Assembly: GCF_001278805.1 (NCBI RefSeq)
Contig: NZ_CP012602.1
Location: 1,033,001 to 1,097,000 of the forward strand
DNA length: 64,000 nucleotides
From: Bacillus sp. FJAT-18017
GTDB taxonomy: Bacteria; Bacillota; Bacilli; Bacillales; Cytobacillaceae
Direction of reading: 5' to 3'
A program made the translations under genes and the position numbers. Of this stretch, positions 1-7,095 are shown one piece after another. How positions within the stretch are numbered: the first letter of the stretch is position 1; every line of letters begins with the position of its first letter. A model generated the notes under the pieces. That model saw only the letters and a list, made by a program, of their open reading frames with translations, was not told the DNA's origin and did no database searches.

Positions 1-2
1 TC

Positions 3-308
3 GCTTTAATTTCTGGCGGTTGGCAGAAGAGCGTAGCAAAAAAGATTGTAAAAGAATATGAAAAGAATCAAGCATATGAACTGTATGCTACAGAAATCGA
101 TAACTTTTGGAACAGTACTAAAGTTGAGTTTGAGACTGCAGCAGATCATTTAGAAAAGGAATGGCACCAATATGTCCATAACTTAAATAATATGGTCACC
201 TCTTACTCTGTAAATGATATTTGCGATTGCATCGACTCTGCGAAAGAGATGAAAGATTTTTTAGTCCGAGTACCATTAAAAGAGCCACTATTAATAGAGG
301 CGTTATAA
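3..308 (+). CDS. C-terminal end of an unrecognised protein (5' cut by window)
   Basis: An open frame enters from the left edge and stops with TAA at 306-308, giving 101 residues of a C-terminus. The visible part is charged and probably helical (LEKEWHQYVHNLNN), with no signal peptide, membrane segment or catalytic motif. A helical tail like this is compatible with dynamin-like GTPases, among others, but that is only a guess. The start lies outside the window. No function is assigned. Confidence 0.5.
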   Translation, partial: ALISGGWQKSVAKKIVKEYEKNQAYELYATEIDNFWNSTKVEFETAADHLEKEWHQYVHNLNNMVTSYSVNDICDCIDSAKEMKDFLVRVPLKEPLLIEAL

Positions 309-463
309 AAATAGCTGCTCCTAATAGCAAAATCTTAATGTATTTACCAATTATCAGAACCTTTAAAATGTCACTGGTAGGATAACCAGTGACATTTTTT
401 ACGATCAATACGAACAGATAAAATGAACTGCCTTCTTATAATTTACAGATTTATATATAATAA

Positions 464-492
464 AATTAAAAAAGCACCCCTTAAGGTGCCTT
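464..492 (-). terminator. Intrinsic terminator of the small c-di-GMP-controlled ORF
   Basis: Read on the minus strand, AAGGCACC and GGTGCTTT form a stem around a short loop, followed by a run of seven T. It lies four bases beyond the stop codon of the 52-residue ORF and closes a one-gene transcript. Confidence 0.7.
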
Positions 493-495
493 CCA

Positions 496-654
496 TCAAA
501 AATCACTTAATTTCCTCATATGATAGGAAATTCTCTTTTCTAACTGGCATCTCATTTTGGTATCCAGACAGCCTTCGAGTAGTATAGCATGGTATCTCAA
601 TCTTAAAGAATGCCATTTCCTTTTTAATTGTGGCCATAACAAATGATTCCCCAT
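496..654 (-). CDS. 52-residue basic protein downstream of a c-di-GMP riboswitch
   Basis: The ORF opens with ATG at 654-652 behind a strong AAGGAGGA ribosome binding site (665-658) and ends with TGA at 498-496. The product (MGNHLLWPQLKRKWHSLRLR at its start) is rich in Lys, Arg, His and Leu, has two Cys, and looks like one or two amphipathic helices without a clear membrane span or signal peptide. It is the only gene between a promoter plus c-di-GMP-I aptamer upstream and a terminator just downstream, which argues that it is a real gene although short. I do not recognise the family. A role in c-di-GMP-responsive behaviour such as motility, biofilm or sporulation is inferred only from the riboswitch. 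Confidence 0.6.
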   Translation of the reverse strand: MGNHLLWPQLKRKWHSLRLRYHAILLEGCLDTKMRCQLEKRISYHMRKLSDF

Positions 655-675
655 AGTTCCTCCTTAATTATCACA

Positions 676-786
676 AATCGTAGGAGTCCGTATTCGGAAG
701 CTGGCGAGCATAATCAATTTGACCTTAGCCCCTATAGCTTTGCGTCACCATTTTTCAATGGTTTTGCCATTATCGTACGATTTATG
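676..786 (-). promoter_or_regulatory. Cyclic di-GMP-I (GEMM-I) riboswitch
   Basis: The minus strand carries the GEMM-I hallmarks in order: GGCAAAACC with a P2 hairpin capped by a GAAA-type loop (ATTGAAAAATGG), the invariant GACGCAAAGC, then GGGGCTAAGG, and a second stem-loop arm around ATGCTCGCCAGCTTCC. It starts within about 15 bases of the predicted transcription start and ends just before the ribosome binding site of the 52-residue ORF. No terminator lies between aptamer and ORF, so control may act on translation initiation. Confidence 0.85.
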
Positions 787-798
787 GTTTATATAACT

Positions 799-826
799 AT
801 TATAGGATAATTCAACCAATTAGCAA
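799..826 (-). promoter_or_regulatory. SigA-type promoter for the c-di-GMP riboswitch transcript
   Basis: On the minus strand TTGCTA (826-821) and a perfect TATAAT (804-799) are separated by 16 bases, just upstream of the aptamer. Confidence 0.6.
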
Positions 827-1110
827 GACTTTTTACCTGATTCTTTAGTCATAATTAAATCCAACTGCTTTCTGATATGTAACCCTATCTCCACGCATTC
901 ACCTCATCCGAATACACATTATCCACAGCACCCCGAAAATCCCCATTGCTACTGAAAAAACATCCGAATAATCATCATGTTGCCCACCTCAATAACCTTC
1001 AAATTTCCTAAATTCCATCCAATCTGTTCAGCCACTCATCCTTTAACGGTCTTCCAGTATTACGGCAGGCCGGAATGTATCTACCAAGAGACTACTTCAA
1101 ATCGAATTGC
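827..1110. other. Intergenic stretch with no recognisable feature
   Basis: I see no convincing gene, RNA or repeat here. An open frame running rightwards into the tandem repeat has no ribosome binding site and encodes a low-complexity Lys-rich tail, so it is not called. Confidence 0.5.
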
Positions 1111-1231
1111 GTATAAAACGAAAAGAGTGTTACATAAAACGAAAAAAGTCTGCATAAAACATAAAAAGTGTGCCGTAAAATGAAAAATGTCTTCATAAAA
1201 TGAATAAAGTGTGCAAAAAAATGGAAAAGGA
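1111..1231. repeat. Degenerate tandem repeat, about 20-21 bp unit
   Basis: Five to six imperfect units follow one another, with consensus close to CATAAAACGAAAAAAGTGTG. Units begin near 1111, 1132, 1153, 1174, 1194 and 1214, the last one decaying. The array lies between the converging end of the M14 peptidase transcript and the c-di-GMP promoter region. Confidence 0.7.
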
Positions 1232-1235
1232 ACCC

Positions 1236-1270
1236 AAAAAGACGCATTCCGATGTGGAGCGCGTCTTTAT
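1236..1270 (-). terminator. Terminator downstream of the M14 peptidase gene
   Basis: AAAGACGC (1238-1245) pairs with GCGTCTTT (1261-1268). Read on the minus strand the second arm is followed by a short T run, about 45 bases after the peptidase stop codon. Confidence 0.65.
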
Positions 1271-1312
1271 TGAAAGCTTAAGATCTGCTTATTGAACAGC
1301 CTCTTCTATTTT

Positions 1313-3688
1313 TTACTTGTCAAAAATTGAATTCGATAGAAGCCTGAATAAGTAATCTGTATGGTTGCGGAAGCCTGCTTCTAGGCCAATAAGCGTTACA
1401 GGGCGGTCCTTTTCTTCAACAATAACAGCCTGGCCTGATGCTGCTTCACGGTTTTTCCAGTGGCCGGATTCAAAAAAGTCCGGAGTTGAGTCAAAAGTTG
1501 CTTCGACAGTTGTATTGGTTGTATTCGTATACCAGACAGGACCGTAAACAAATCCCACGTCATTGCCTCCATATCCCGCTGTGATTCCGGTTCCTTTATA
1601 GTCAACCCGTACAATTCCGTTGCTGCTTGAAGTCCCGGTATTTACAGTCACGTCGGTCAGCCCAAGTGATTTCGCTACACGGGAAGCACCGGCACCGATT
1701 GCAATAAATCTGCCGTCCTTTTCGACAAATGTATTCACATTTTCTTTAAAAGCGTTGTATTCTGCTTCATTTGCAAGTGTAAATTCCTTGTTGGCAGCAC
1801 TTGAGTTGAAGGATACCAAATTTGCACTTCCGCTATAAACAAATACATCGAAACCGCTAAGACCTGAGGCAGCTACCTGATGTGGATGAAGTTCGGTTAC
1901 ATCAAAGCCAAGGCGCTCGAGAGCGATTCTCACACCTGAGTGGGATTGTACTTTCCCCATACCGCCGTCTCTCAAAATAGCAACCTTTACTTTGGTGACA
2001 GCTTCGGCATCAGCCGGAATGCCAGCTGAACTCGATTGTACTGTTAAGCCGGATTGTTTTACCGCTTTTTCAATGCTGCCCCGGTTGGTATCTACATAAA
2101 AATTACCCTGAACATCTCGTTTTACAGGAATTCCTTTGCCAACAAGCTCGTTAATGAGTTGGACTGCAGCGTTTGAGGAGTTCGGGATTACATAAGGACC
2201 TTTCCCAATCAATTGGCCCTTTGTCTGCACCTTATCGACTCTTTTTGTCTGTACAGTAAAATCTGTTTTTGCCTCAACTGCCTCAAAGCCCCATAATTCT
2301 GGCAGGCTCCATGCAGAAATGTCATACATGGCAGCTATATCGTTCGTTATATCCTCGCCGTCCCAAAGGAATGCATTCGCGACAGATGCCTTAGGTTGAT
2401 TCAAATCAACAATATACGTTCCGGCTTCATATGTCTTTCCTTCAGCTGTAAATCCTTTGTTTGCCCTGTGGACTTCGACATCATTGTTCAGGAGATGCTG
2501 AACGGCCTTTTCGGTAACAGTCGGATCCGCTTCGGTTACAGGAAGAATATAGGCTTCAGGAAAACTTTGATTCTCGTAATTCGGATGATAATTTTCCTCG
2601 CCTCGATTTAGAACTTCAAGCTGGTCTTCCAGCATCCCTAGTTTATGTTCAACTGCAAAGTTCAACGCACCTGTAACTGCATCAACCTGCCACTTGACTC
2701 CATCCCAATCATTCGTTGGCGCTTCCAGGGTATAGCCGTAACCGCCATGAAGCATCGCATAAGCTGGTGTATAAATCGGTGGGTAAACGTCCCAGCCATC
2801 TTTGGAGTCACGGAGCGGGATATGGGTTCCTTCCATTGTTTTATAGAGGTCTGTCTGGTAATTTGCCCTTTCACTTACTAGTTCAGCTTCCATTGCTTCA
2901 GCTTGCTGATTCATCCATTTGTATAGAAGATCATACTCATAGTTCGGGTTATGTGGAGGTGTACCCGGCAGGATAAGGCCTGGGTGATTTTTTACACCCC
3001 GCTGCTTTACATATCCATGTAAATCAAGCAATACAAGCGGATTAAGCTCGGTGATTTGTTCGATAACTGCCTGAGTCTCTGGCTGGGACTGTGTGATAAA
3101 ATCACGGTTAAGGTCAATACCCTGCCTGTTGAATCGTGTGGCATCAATGCGGCCGTCCGGATTTGCATTCACATTAAAAACGAGAGTATAAGAATCGAGA
3201 ATTTTGTGGGTTTCCTGGTCATTTTCAAACGCAAATCTTTCAATTAGCCGAAGGGCAGCATCTGTTCCAACAAATTCAGTTCCATGAATGGAAGCATGAA
3301 TTAATATTGGGGCTTTTACTTGAGGATTTTCTTCCAAAAATTCCTTCGCTTCATCAGGATCCTCACTCATCAATTTCCTGAGTTTTTTATACGCGGGGTC
3401 CTGAGTTTTCCCATCGCTTGTTACCGTCACGGTATAAAGATTTCTTCCAGTCGACGACTTTCCTGTCACCTCGACCGTAACTCTCTTACTCTTTTTTAAC
3501 TCTTCGAGTTTCCCCTGAATGTCATCATAAACGAGATAATCATAGTGCTCAGAGTTGAACAGGCTGTGCTTCCTTTCCACAAGCTCCTCTGTAGCAAATA
3601 CATCTACTGGAAGCGAACTCGTTAACAAAGCCCCGCCTAAAACCACTGACCCTACAATTCTCTTCACATTTTTGCGTTTCGTTTCCAA
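1313..3688 (-). CDS. Secreted M14-family zinc carboxypeptidase
   Basis: This 791-residue protein starts at TTG (3688-3686) eight bases after AAAGGAGG. Residues 1-33 form a Sec signal peptide (basic start, hydrophobic core, cleavage near VFA-TEE). The M14 zinc ligands are visible as H135-x-x-E138 and H224 in DLHGY. N193-R194 matches the substrate-carboxylate pair of the family and E322 in YTLEAP the catalytic glutamate. The C-terminal third (from about residue 560) resembles a class-I glutamine-amidotransferase-like fold, common in large secreted bacterial M14 proteins. The predicted role is extracellular removal of C-terminal residues from peptides. The gene stands alone and its leader carries a SAM-I riboswitch and terminator, which is unusual for a peptidase and suggests a link to methionine supply. 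Confidence 0.88.
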   Translation of the reverse strand: METKRKNVKRIVGSVVLGGALLTSSLPVDVFATEELVERKHSLFNSEHYDYLVYDDIQGKLEELKKSKRVTVEVTGKSSTGRNLYTVTVTSDGKTQDPAYKKLRKLMSEDPDEAKEFLEENPQVKAPILIHASIHGTEFVGTDAALRLIERFAFENDQETHKILDSYTLVFNVNANPDGRIDATRFNRQGIDLNRDFITQSQPETQAVIEQITELNPLVLLDLHGYVKQRGVKNHPGLILPGTPPHNPNYEYDLLYKWMNQQAEAMEAELVSERANYQTDLYKTMEGTHIPLRDSKDGWDVYPPIYTPAYAMLHGGYGYTLEAPTNDWDGVKWQVDAVTGALNFAVEHKLGMLEDQLEVLNRGEENYHPNYENQSFPEAYILPVTEADPTVTEKAVQHLLNNDVEVHRANKGFTAEGKTYEAGTYIVDLNQPKASVANAFLWDGEDITNDIAAMYDISAWSLPELWGFEAVEAKTDFTVQTKRVDKVQTKGQLIGKGPYVIPNSSNAAVQLINELVGKGIPVKRDVQGNFYVDTNRGSIEKAVKQSGLTVQSSSAGIPADAEAVTKVKVAILRDGGMGKVQSHSGVRIALERLGFDVTELHPHQVAASGLSGFDVFVYSGSANLVSFNSSAANKEFTLANEAEYNAFKENVNTFVEKDGRFIAIGAGASRVAKSLGLTDVTVNTGTSSSNGIVRVDYKGTGITAGYGGNDVGFVYGPVWYTNTTNTTVEATFDSTPDFFESGHWKNREAASGQAVIVEEKDRPVTLIGLEAGFRNHTDYLFRLLSNSIFDK

Positions 3689-3730
3689 ATGAAAATCCTC
3701 CTTTTATGTAGTGGCTGGGTGCTGCTTTTG

Positions 3731-3765
3731 TATAAAAAAAACCTCTTTCAAAAAGAAAGAGGTTT
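3731..3765 (-). terminator. Terminator of the SAM-I riboswitch expression platform
   Basis: On the minus strand AACCTCTTTC pairs with GAAAGAGGTT, followed by a run of T, between the aptamer and the start codon of the M14 gene. This is the usual transcription-attenuation arrangement of S-box leaders. Confidence 0.85.
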
Positions 3766-3784
3766 TTACACAATATAGTGTGCC

Positions 3785-3893
3785 TCTCTCTTATCTCTCA
3801 GCGATATGCTGCAAGAATTAGCACCGTGTCATCTAAAAATGACCGGTTGCCGGGCTTCATAGGGCTTGTCCCTCCGCCTGCTCTTGATAAGTG
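3785..3893 (-). promoter_or_regulatory. SAM-I (S-box) riboswitch
   Basis: The minus strand shows the S-box core in order: CTTATCAAGAG, GGCGGAGGGA, AAGCCCGGCAACCGG, a variable hairpin, CACGGTGCTAATTC, and the closing CTGAGAGATAAG that pairs with the 5' end as P1. By family knowledge SAM binding favours the downstream terminator, turning the gene off when methionine/SAM is plentiful. Confidence 0.95.
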
Positions 3894-3931
3894 AGTTTGT
3901 CTATCAAAATACTATGCTTTTGTTAAGTTGA

Positions 3932-3959
3932 ATTATAGCTTACCTATTTAACGAGTCAA
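3932..3959 (-). promoter_or_regulatory. SigA-type promoter for the S-box transcript
   Basis: On the minus strand TTGACT (3959-3954) and a perfect TATAAT (3937-3932) lie 16 bases apart, about 40 bases upstream of the SAM-I aptamer. Confidence 0.7.
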
Positions 3960-4505
3960 TACAATAAAGGAAAAACAGGAATATATTACTAATTATATTT
4001 GGGACATAGTTCTTTTTGACCTCATGACCTGAGTTACTTGTGATACGGTTTACCTTAACGTATCTAAATGAGGGTTGCTGCTATTTTGCCAAATAACTTG
4101 CATTATTCATAAAGGCAAACCCTTCTATTAGGTTTTTTTTGCCATTTACATACTTAACCATTTCCTTTCAATTCTCTAAAAAGAAACTTGTCCTTATCTC
4201 TTAATATCTGTTCGGATTTGTTCCACAAATCAAGCCGTTTTGAAAATTAAGCGGAGGGGGGATTAGAAATAAGATAAGAAAAAAATTAGACAGATTTCTA
4301 ATTCAATTGGGGTGGTGATAGTGATATTCCATCTATTAAATTGTGCCTAATTATTTTAAGGTAAAAGGTTTGGACTAATTTTATATTTATTTATTATTAA
4401 TTTTAGATAATTAAATAATTGCAAACTATTGAAAAACATGGAAAAAAATGATGGATATTGTTAATATAAGTTAAATAAAGAAATTTTTAAGACTTAATAA
4501 GGGGA
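3960..4505. other. AT-rich intergenic stretch without a supported gene
   Basis: No frame with a ribosome binding site was found. The strong AT bias continues into the following two-gene module, so this is probably the upstream flank of the same acquired segment. The promoter of the module presumably lies here but no single candidate stands out. Confidence 0.4.
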
Positions 4506-5309
4506 ATGAGAATATTGATTGTTATTAATTTCTGTATACAAACATCTAATAGAAATAATTCTCCATACTCAGTTAAAGAAACTTTAATAAAACATTTTGA
4601 ACATGAACACGGAAGCGGTTACTTAGAGAAGGTTAAACATGAATGGGAAGGACAACAGGAGTACATTAGAAGTCTGTTCCCCAGTAAAAGTGTTTTAGCC
4701 ATGTTTCGAGTTAAAAAAAACCTATATTTTTTATTTGAAACTGATAATAATAATGATATAAATTACATAACTCTTGATGTCCTAATGATATCCCAAGAGA
4801 TTAACATTGATGAATCATTTAATACTGTAATAAAGGACATACAATCTAAGTTAAATAAAATAAAAGTTAAAACTAAGCCTAATACGAATTCTCATGTATT
4901 GGTATACCCCGTTATACAGGAGGATATCATCAATTATACCTATAGCATAAAAGCTTTTTTAAAGAGAGGGGTAATTTTGGAAAGTAGTGATCGAAATACA
5001 CTAATTATACTTGGTGTATTATCTTTTGTATCATTTTTTATTAGCATGAGCACCGATGATTATATAAGAAATTTGGGTTTTTCTTTATTTGGTTCGGCAT
5101 TTATTACGGTAATTGCTTCTACTTCTTTTAAAACAACTTTAAAATATAGAATAATGATAAAGGATATTAATGATTTGTTTAATGTAAATCCACCTATTCG
5201 AAGTGGGCAGGACCCTGGAAACAATGGAACTTCAGAAGGTGAAGAAACCCCTCCTCTTAAAACGCCGACTATTACAGTCCCGGGAAAGAAGGTAGAAGTA
5301 AATGCTTAG
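4506..5309 (+). CDS. Unrecognised protein with two C-terminal membrane helices
   Basis: This 267-residue protein has a soluble N-terminal part of about 160 residues, two hydrophobic segments (about 164-181 and 189-207) separated by a short polar turn, and a Pro/Thr/Gly-rich cytoplasmic-type tail. I recognise no enzyme motif. The ATG at 4506 sits very close to AAGGGG; TTG at 4515 or 4516 region could be an alternative. The stop overlaps the next start by 8 bases, so the two are translationally coupled. A soluble sensor plus a two-helix membrane module is seen in several defence effectors, but here that is only a context guess. The gene is much more AT-rich than the fad operon nearby. Confidence 0.6.
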   Translation: MRILIVINFCIQTSNRNNSPYSVKETLIKHFEHEHGSGYLEKVKHEWEGQQEYIRSLFPSKSVLAMFRVKKNLYFLFETDNNNDINYITLDVLMISQEINIDESFNTVIKDIQSKLNKIKVKTKPNTNSHVLVYPVIQEDIINYTYSIKAFLKRGVILESSDRNTLIILGVLSFVSFFISMSTDDYIRNLGFSLFGSAFITVIASTSFKTTLKYRIMIKDINDLFNVNPPIRSGQDPGNNGTSEGEETPPLKTPTITVPGKKVEVNA

Positions 5310-6456
5310 AATTCCATATATAAGAGTTACTCAAAAATCCGAGACATTTTTTGTCTCAAAAATTAATACAGCGGAAATAGCAAATAATATAGATTTTCAC
5401 TTTAGAGATCCTTATTCTATTGATGAAAATGAAATATTTACATATCAAAAATATATCAACGAATTGGAAAGGAACGACATTTATGTTAGTAGGAGTGAGG
5501 AAGGGATACAGAGAAGATTACAATTAAACAGGATTCACGATATTAAAAAATATCTACTATCTGAAGAAAATAATTTTTTTCCCTCATCAATACTTTTATC
5601 TGTAGATGTCTCTAAAGTCCGGACCTTTGAGGAAGATTATTTAGAATATGAAGATAGTGAAATTGGATATTTTAATCTGCCTGATGATGTTAGATTTACA
5701 GTAATTGATGGACAACACAGATTAGCAGGATTATTATCCGCTATGGAGGAAATACAAGAATTTGAACTACCAGCTGTTATTTTGTTCAATGTTTCAAGGT
5801 CTACTGCTGCTAAATTATTTTCAGATATAAACGGTAAACAAAAACCGGTTAGTAAATCTTTAGTTTATGACTTATATAGTGAAATTGATACAATCAGGCC
5901 AAAAGAAATAAAAAAATATAATGTAATATGTCAGAAGTTTTATTCAGATCCCACATCTCCTCTTTACAGGCATATTAAAATGCTTGGGATAGGTGAAGGT
6001 GCAATATCGCAGGCATTTTTCATTGATTATTGTATCTCAAATTTAAGGTATACTGATTTAGATGATATTCAAGAAATTTATACTCAATTGTTTTATTATT
6101 TTAAGGCTTTCCAATATGTGTTTCCTGAGGATTGGCCAGTTAAAGAAGGTTTTTCGAGTTTTGAGGAATTGATGGAACATTCAAGGTATGTTCTAAAAGA
6201 AAGAAAAAGTCAATTAGTAAAGACAAATGGTTTCGGGGCTATTTTGCAGTTATTTCCTAAAGTGTACCGTTATTCAGCCGGAGATTTTCAAAAATATTTA
6301 CATATCATTGAACAACTAAGAGGGAATATAAACTGGGTTGCTGACCCAGATTCTCCTACTGGGACTGGAAAGGCATTTCAGAGAAAAATAACGGAGAGAT
6401 TAGAAAATATATTGTATGAATTTTTAACCCCCAATAAAGTAATAACCAAAAAATAA
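5302..6456 (+). CDS. DGQHR-domain protein
   Basis: The 384-residue product carries the signature V-I-DGQHR-L-A-G-L at residues 134-143 and the partner motif F-S-D-I-N-G-K-Q-K-P-V near 173-183, which define the DGQHR family. That family includes DndB, the regulator of DNA phosphorothioation, and relatives next to modification or defence genes; its fold is related to ParB-type domains. No membrane segment is seen. The gene overlaps the two-helix membrane protein by 8 bases and is followed by an inverted repeat. No dnd genes are in the window, so a Dnd function cannot be claimed; a DNA-related regulatory or nuclease-like role is inferred. Confidence 0.75.
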   Translation: MLRIPYIRVTQKSETFFVSKINTAEIANNIDFHFRDPYSIDENEIFTYQKYINELERNDIYVSRSEEGIQRRLQLNRIHDIKKYLLSEENNFFPSSILLSVDVSKVRTFEEDYLEYEDSEIGYFNLPDDVRFTVIDGQHRLAGLLSAMEEIQEFELPAVILFNVSRSTAAKLFSDINGKQKPVSKSLVYDLYSEIDTIRPKEIKKYNVICQKFYSDPTSPLYRHIKMLGIGEGAISQAFFIDYCISNLRYTDLDDIQEIYTQLFYYFKAFQYVFPEDWPVKEGFSSFEELMEHSRYVLKERKSQLVKTNGFGAILQLFPKVYRYSAGDFQKYLHIIEQLRGNINWVADPDSPTGTGKAFQRKITERLENILYEFLTPNKVITKK

Positions 6457-6472
6457 ATAAATAAATAAATAA
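6453..6472. repeat. Short AAAT microsatellite after the DGQHR gene
   Basis: The tetranucleotide AAAT repeats about five times directly at the stop codon. It is probably slippage-prone but lies outside the coding region. Confidence 0.6.
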
Positions 6473-6473
6473 A

Positions 6474-6523
6474 GAGACTGACTTAAATGGGTATAAAAAT
6501 GATGACTTTTTTAAGTCAGCCTC
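6474..6523 (+). terminator. Inverted repeat, probable terminator of the DGQHR module
   Basis: GAGACTGACTTAAA (6474-6487) pairs with TTTAAGTCAGCCTC (6510-6523), one mismatch, across a 22-base loop. There is no strong T run after it, so efficiency is uncertain. Confidence 0.5.
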
Positions 6524-6913
6524 TTGCTAATAAAGTGTTTTTATTATACCAATAAGCATTTTTATAGTCTTTATAATAATTTATTCTAACTAACTCCAAT
6601 AAACCTCTTTTACTTATGACACGGTTCGCCCATACCATCCAACCGATATAACTACCTAAAATCAAAATTGACTCAATAGTCATATAATGAAAAGAATAGG
6701 TCCAACCAACCCGCAAAAAGTAGAGGGGAGAACCTAAAACCTACCGCCCTTCCTTATAAACTATTAAATAGCAACGTCACCATTCTCTTCAAAAAAGCTC
6801 ATATCATGCCGTAAACATGTCCAATAGCAAAAAATCACTCACCACTTCCACATTGATCTCATTCAGAAAGTAGCAGCCCACGCGAAATATATAAATTTCA
6901 TTAAACTTATTTG
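6524..6913. other. Intergenic stretch ahead of the fad promoter
   Basis: Nothing convincing is seen. A minus-strand frame at 6516-6716 encodes one hydrophobic helix but starts with TTG without a ribosome binding site and runs into the inverted repeat; it is not called. Confidence 0.4.
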
Positions 6914-6942
6914 TTGCACCAATTTTCTAAATATTTTATTAT
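6914..6942 (+). promoter_or_regulatory. SigA-type promoter of the fadNAE operon
   Basis: TTGCAC (6914-6919) and TATTAT (6937-6942) are spaced by 17 bases, upstream of the FadR box and about 150 bases before fadN. Confidence 0.55.
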
Positions 6943-6996
6943 TAGAAGTAACGAGGCTCAATCATCCAACAGGGCAAAATTTTTTTGCTCAGAAAA

Positions 6997-7014
6997 TGAA
7001 TGAGCATTCATTCA
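6997..7014. promoter_or_regulatory. FadR operator
   Basis: TGAATGAGCATTCATTCA is an 18-base palindrome that matches the Bacillus FadR (YsiA) box TGAATGANTANTCATTCA at all fixed positions but one. In B. subtilis FadR represses beta-oxidation genes and is released by long-chain acyl-CoA. The position downstream of the promoter fits a roadblock to transcription. Confidence 0.85.
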
Positions 7015-7095
7015 ACGACTCGAAGACCAACCATAACCAACTCAGGCAACCACTGAGTCAACGAATCAATGAACGCAAAGAAGGGGGAGATAATT

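Noticed and set aside
196..408. Minus-strand 70-codon frame with hydrophobic stretch
   Set aside because: It is antisense to the partial gene at 3-308 and lies beyond the terminator of the c-di-GMP unit; no start signal.
977..1183. Plus-strand 68-codon frame
   Set aside because: Its second half is only the translated tandem repeat (Lys-rich) and it lacks a ribosome binding site.
4506..6456. Calling the DGQHR module a Dnd phosphorothioation system
   Set aside because: None of the dndACDE or pbe/dpt partners is present; only the DGQHR motif is shared.
6516..6716. Minus-strand 66-codon frame with one hydrophobic helix
   Set aside because: It begins with TTG without a ribosome binding site, its end runs into the inverted repeat of the upstream module, and there is no operon context.
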